Position numbers and translations under genes: made by a program. Below are positions 1 through 3,100 of a stretch of 6,111 nt of DNA, piece by piece (positions within the stretch are counted from its first letter, which is position 1; every line of letters begins with the position of its first letter). Source of the stretch: W0P28-013 sp963593685 (GTDB lineage: Bacteria; Bacteroidota; Bacteroidia; Bacteroidales; Paludibacteraceae); assembly GCA_963593685.1 (NCBI GenBank), contig CAVBBP010000083.1, forward strand, positions 1 to 6,111, written 5' to 3'. The notes under the pieces are model-generated. The model was given only the letters and a program-made list of their open reading frames with translations. It did no database searches and had not been told where the DNA came from.

Positions 1-12
1 GTTGAAGCGTTC

Positions 13-31
13 GGACGCACGCGGTGCGTCC
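13..31. repeat. GC-rich palindrome (perfect 8-bp stem, 3-base loop)
   Basis: GGACGCAC and GTGCGTCC pair perfectly around a GCG loop. No T-tract follows on either strand, so it is not a classic Rho-independent terminator, though the hairpin could still stall polymerase or protect the 3' end of the mRNA about 100 bases after the stop. From memory, similar GGGACGCAC-type palindromes recur between genes in some uncultured Bacteroidales; a REP-like dispersed repeat is the likely nature, but this single copy does not prove it. Confidence 0.65.
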
Positions 32-32
32 C

Positions 33-60
33 TACTTTCGCACTTTCATACTTTCTCACT
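33..60 (-). repeat. Octamer-period array, unit YACTTTCN (plus strand)
   Basis: TACTTTCG, CACTTTCA, TACTTTCT and a partial CACT follow one another with an 8-base period. The core ACTTTC is invariant and the flanking bases vary. It is the third short array in the 3' flank and directly precedes the palindrome at 13-31. Confidence 0.8.
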
Positions 61-65
61 AAAAA

Positions 66-96
66 TTCCTAACTCCTAATTCCTAATTCCTAATTC
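66..96 (-). repeat. Heptamer tandem array, unit TTAGGAA (minus strand)
   Basis: Four 7-base units, TTCCTAA, CTCCTAA, TTCCTAA and TTCCTAA on the plus strand, are followed by a partial TTC. One unit carries a single substitution. The array abuts the TAGCAAG array but uses a different unit. Confidence 0.9.
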
Positions 97-97
97 T

Positions 98-125
98 CTT
101 GCTACTTGCTACTCATATCTTGCTA
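98..125 (-). repeat. Heptamer tandem array, unit TAGCAAG (minus strand)
   Basis: On the plus strand the 7-base units are CTTGCTA, CTTGCTA, CTCATAT (degenerate) and CTTGCTA. On the coding strand this gives TAGCAAG units starting 5 bases after the stop codon. The gene's last codon and stop (AAGTAG) look like a piece of the same repeat. Confidence 0.85.
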
Positions 126-130
126 CTAAA

Positions 131-3100
131 CTACTTAACAATAAACTTCGCGGCATGTTCTTCGCCGGCGGCATCGACAAAGCGCACCAAGTAGAAGCCT
201 TGTGCAAGTGTTTGATTTACTGTGGTTTCGTTTGCAACAGATGCGGTTTCAAACAGTTTCACGCCTTGTGCATTGCGAATTTCGAGCGTGCCGCCAGTCA
301 GCAGTTCGTCGGCAAAATCGAGAGCGACAACAAAGGCCTCGTTCGGGCGCACAGGCACAGGATAAACCTTGATGCCAATGTTCTGTTTCTCCTCTTTTTT
401 CACGGTGTAGAAGTCGCAAGTGCGGTAGCGCGTGCCATCGGCGGCAGTGAGCAGCGCATAATAGACGCTCGACAAACCGTCGGGTTCGTAGATGTGTTGC
501 AGCGTGGTGCCATCGACTTTCTGCCCATCGCGATACCACTGATAAGCCACAAATGTGAGCGGTTTGCCTTCGAGTGTGCCGCTGTTGTTCACCACTATCA
601 CATCGTTCCATTTCTGGTGCAGATAGCCATCGAGCGAAATGGAAATCTCCAAACGGTGCGCCTCGCTCTCGCACGACTGTGTGCCGCCCAAGAACTGCAA
701 CGAAGCCGTGTAGATGCGCGGTTGCGGCGTGCCGACAGGCTTTATCGGAATGATGCGGTCGGCTGGAATGTCGGTGTATTCGGTAACGCTGACAAACGCT
801 TTGTCGTCGAACAGCAGTTTGTATTTCGTCGGATTGCCCGACAGCGGTTCAATCTCGATAAATAGGTTGCCGCTCTCGCCTTCGCAGATTTCGAGCAGCG
901 AATCGACTATCGCCACCGTTGGTGTGGGCGTGGCTTTGGCCGTGATAGTTACCGTGCGCAAGCAGCCCCACGCAGTTTCGTCGTCGTCGATGGTCTGCAC
1001 ATCGTTTGGGTTGTCGAAAGTAATCTGTTTCACCCCTTTCGATGGCGCATTGTAGGCGTATTCGTAGGTGTAGGGGAAATCGCGTTCGCACACGCTGATG
1101 GCCGTATCAACGGCTTCGTTGCGCGCTATGATGTACGAAACCGCATTGCCCGACGGTGTCCAGAAATCGTGGCAGCGACCATCTTTCGCCTCGCGCGTAA
1201 TGGTTACGAATATCGGATAGCCGGTCGACGGCAGTTCCGCCGACTTGTCGAAAGCGTAGTTCAATCCGGCGGCGTTATGCTCTTCGTCGGTTTTGGTCGC
1301 CAAAGTCGCGCCGTCCTTATCGCTGAACACCAACTGCCAGCGGTAGGCGTAGTTGCCATCGCCGCCACTTGCAGGTTTGTCGTTTTCGACAATCAGTGTG
1401 GTTTGGTCACCATCGAGGCAGAGCAGTTCGTCGGTTACCGACTTGATTGCGCCTGCATCGAATTCGGGCAACAGCGTAACGACAAAATTGTTTTCGGAAT
1501 TTTTCCAATCGTTGCACTTGCCATCTTTGGCTTGGCGCACAAATGTATGCGCTTGATTGTCAGCAAGTTGTTCGGCGATTGGCGTGTAGTTTGCGGCAGT
1601 TGCGCCAGTGATTTCTCCGCCGTCTATCAACCAGCGGTAACTGATATTTCCATCGCCACCAGCGGCTGCAATCGAGTCTTTCAATTCGGGAATTTCCGAA
1701 GCGTTGCACAACACCATTTCGGGCAGTTTTTTGATTGCGCCCGCCTCGAACGGAGGCAACAAAACGAGTGTCCAAACGCCGTTGGAACGCACATAGTTCT
1801 GCTCGCAAGCGTTGTCTTTCGCCTCGCGATAGAAGTGGTAAGTGCCTGGCTCGGTAATCGGCGGCAGATATTCGCGTTCTTCCCGACTGAATGTAACATC
1901 AACTGCTGATTCTATCTCTGTTGTTGGATCGTCGTCAGTGGTGTAGAGCCAACGATAAACATAGGTGTCGCTATTGCCGCCCGATGCCTTTGCACCACTT
2001 ATATAACTTATGTCGTCCACCGAGCAAGCGATATCGGTTTTTGTGTCGATATAGGTTGCGCTGAACTCGCCATCGAGGCGAATGTTCACTTTGGCGCGTT
2101 TAATTTCGTTGCCGAGTTTTGCTACCACAAAAACATCTGTTCCGTAGCAACCGTCGTAAAGAATTTTGGCAGAATTTCCATTTATGCCGAGCCAATTATC
2201 GCTTGGGGTGGACCAAGTAACGCTATTCTGAATATCGAAATTGAAATCGTGCTGCACGGCGTGCGCATTTTCCCAGCGTCCGTCTGCTTTCTGATTCAGA
2301 AGCACTGGCGCAACCGATGCGTATGCTGCTTTGGTGCCGTTAAGCCCCTCCAGTTGCGGATAAAGCCCCGCCACTGTAACCCAGTTGGTTGCATCGCTGG
2401 CAAAAATGTCCGACATCTCGCTGGTCGGCTTGCTCACCACGGTGTTGCCGAGCGTTGCGCCATCGCCATTCACAGTGGACGACATCTGATTGTCCCAATA
2501 GGCATTGGCAAATGTTCCTTCGTTTTGGCCAACAAGCGCTCCATTTTTCTTCCCTTTCCACGCATCGGCGGCACTGTAAACATTTTGTACCGAACCCAAC
2601 CGCGCATTGTAGCCAGTTATACCGCCACCATATTGATACAATTCGAGCAAAAGTCCCACATTGTAGGCATATTCGATGATGCCAGCGTTGTAGCCGGCAA
2701 TGCCGCCAACATACTGACTGGCTTTGGTAATTTCGGCCATGTTGTAGCAATGATGAATTTTTCCGCCATCGTTATAGCCCACCACGCAGCCCACATAGTC
2801 GTTGCCGCTGATGCTGCCAAAGGTTACAGCAAAGTTTTTCAGTTCGGCGGTGCTGCTTATTTTGCCAAACAAGCCTTGATAATTTTCGGTCGTCGTATTG
2901 ATGTAGAGATTCTTGATTTCGTGGTTTTGACCGTCGAATGTAGCGGTAAATGGGTTTGTTTCTGTGCCAATCGGAGTCCAAGTGATGCCACTCCAACTAT
3001 ATTTCGAGTCGCACACGCCGCCGCAATCCAAATCGTAGGCCAGCACCACAGTGGCGGTTGTCCAATTTACATTGGTACGCGTGTAGGGAGCAAGTGCAGG

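Noticed and set aside
13..31. Rho-independent terminator
   Set aside because: The hairpin is strong but no T-run follows on either strand, and it lies about 100 bases from the stop codon; recorded as a palindromic repeat instead.
33..125. Possible CRISPR array in the 3' flank
   Set aside because: The units are 7-8 bases and directly tandem without unique spacers, unlike CRISPR repeats.
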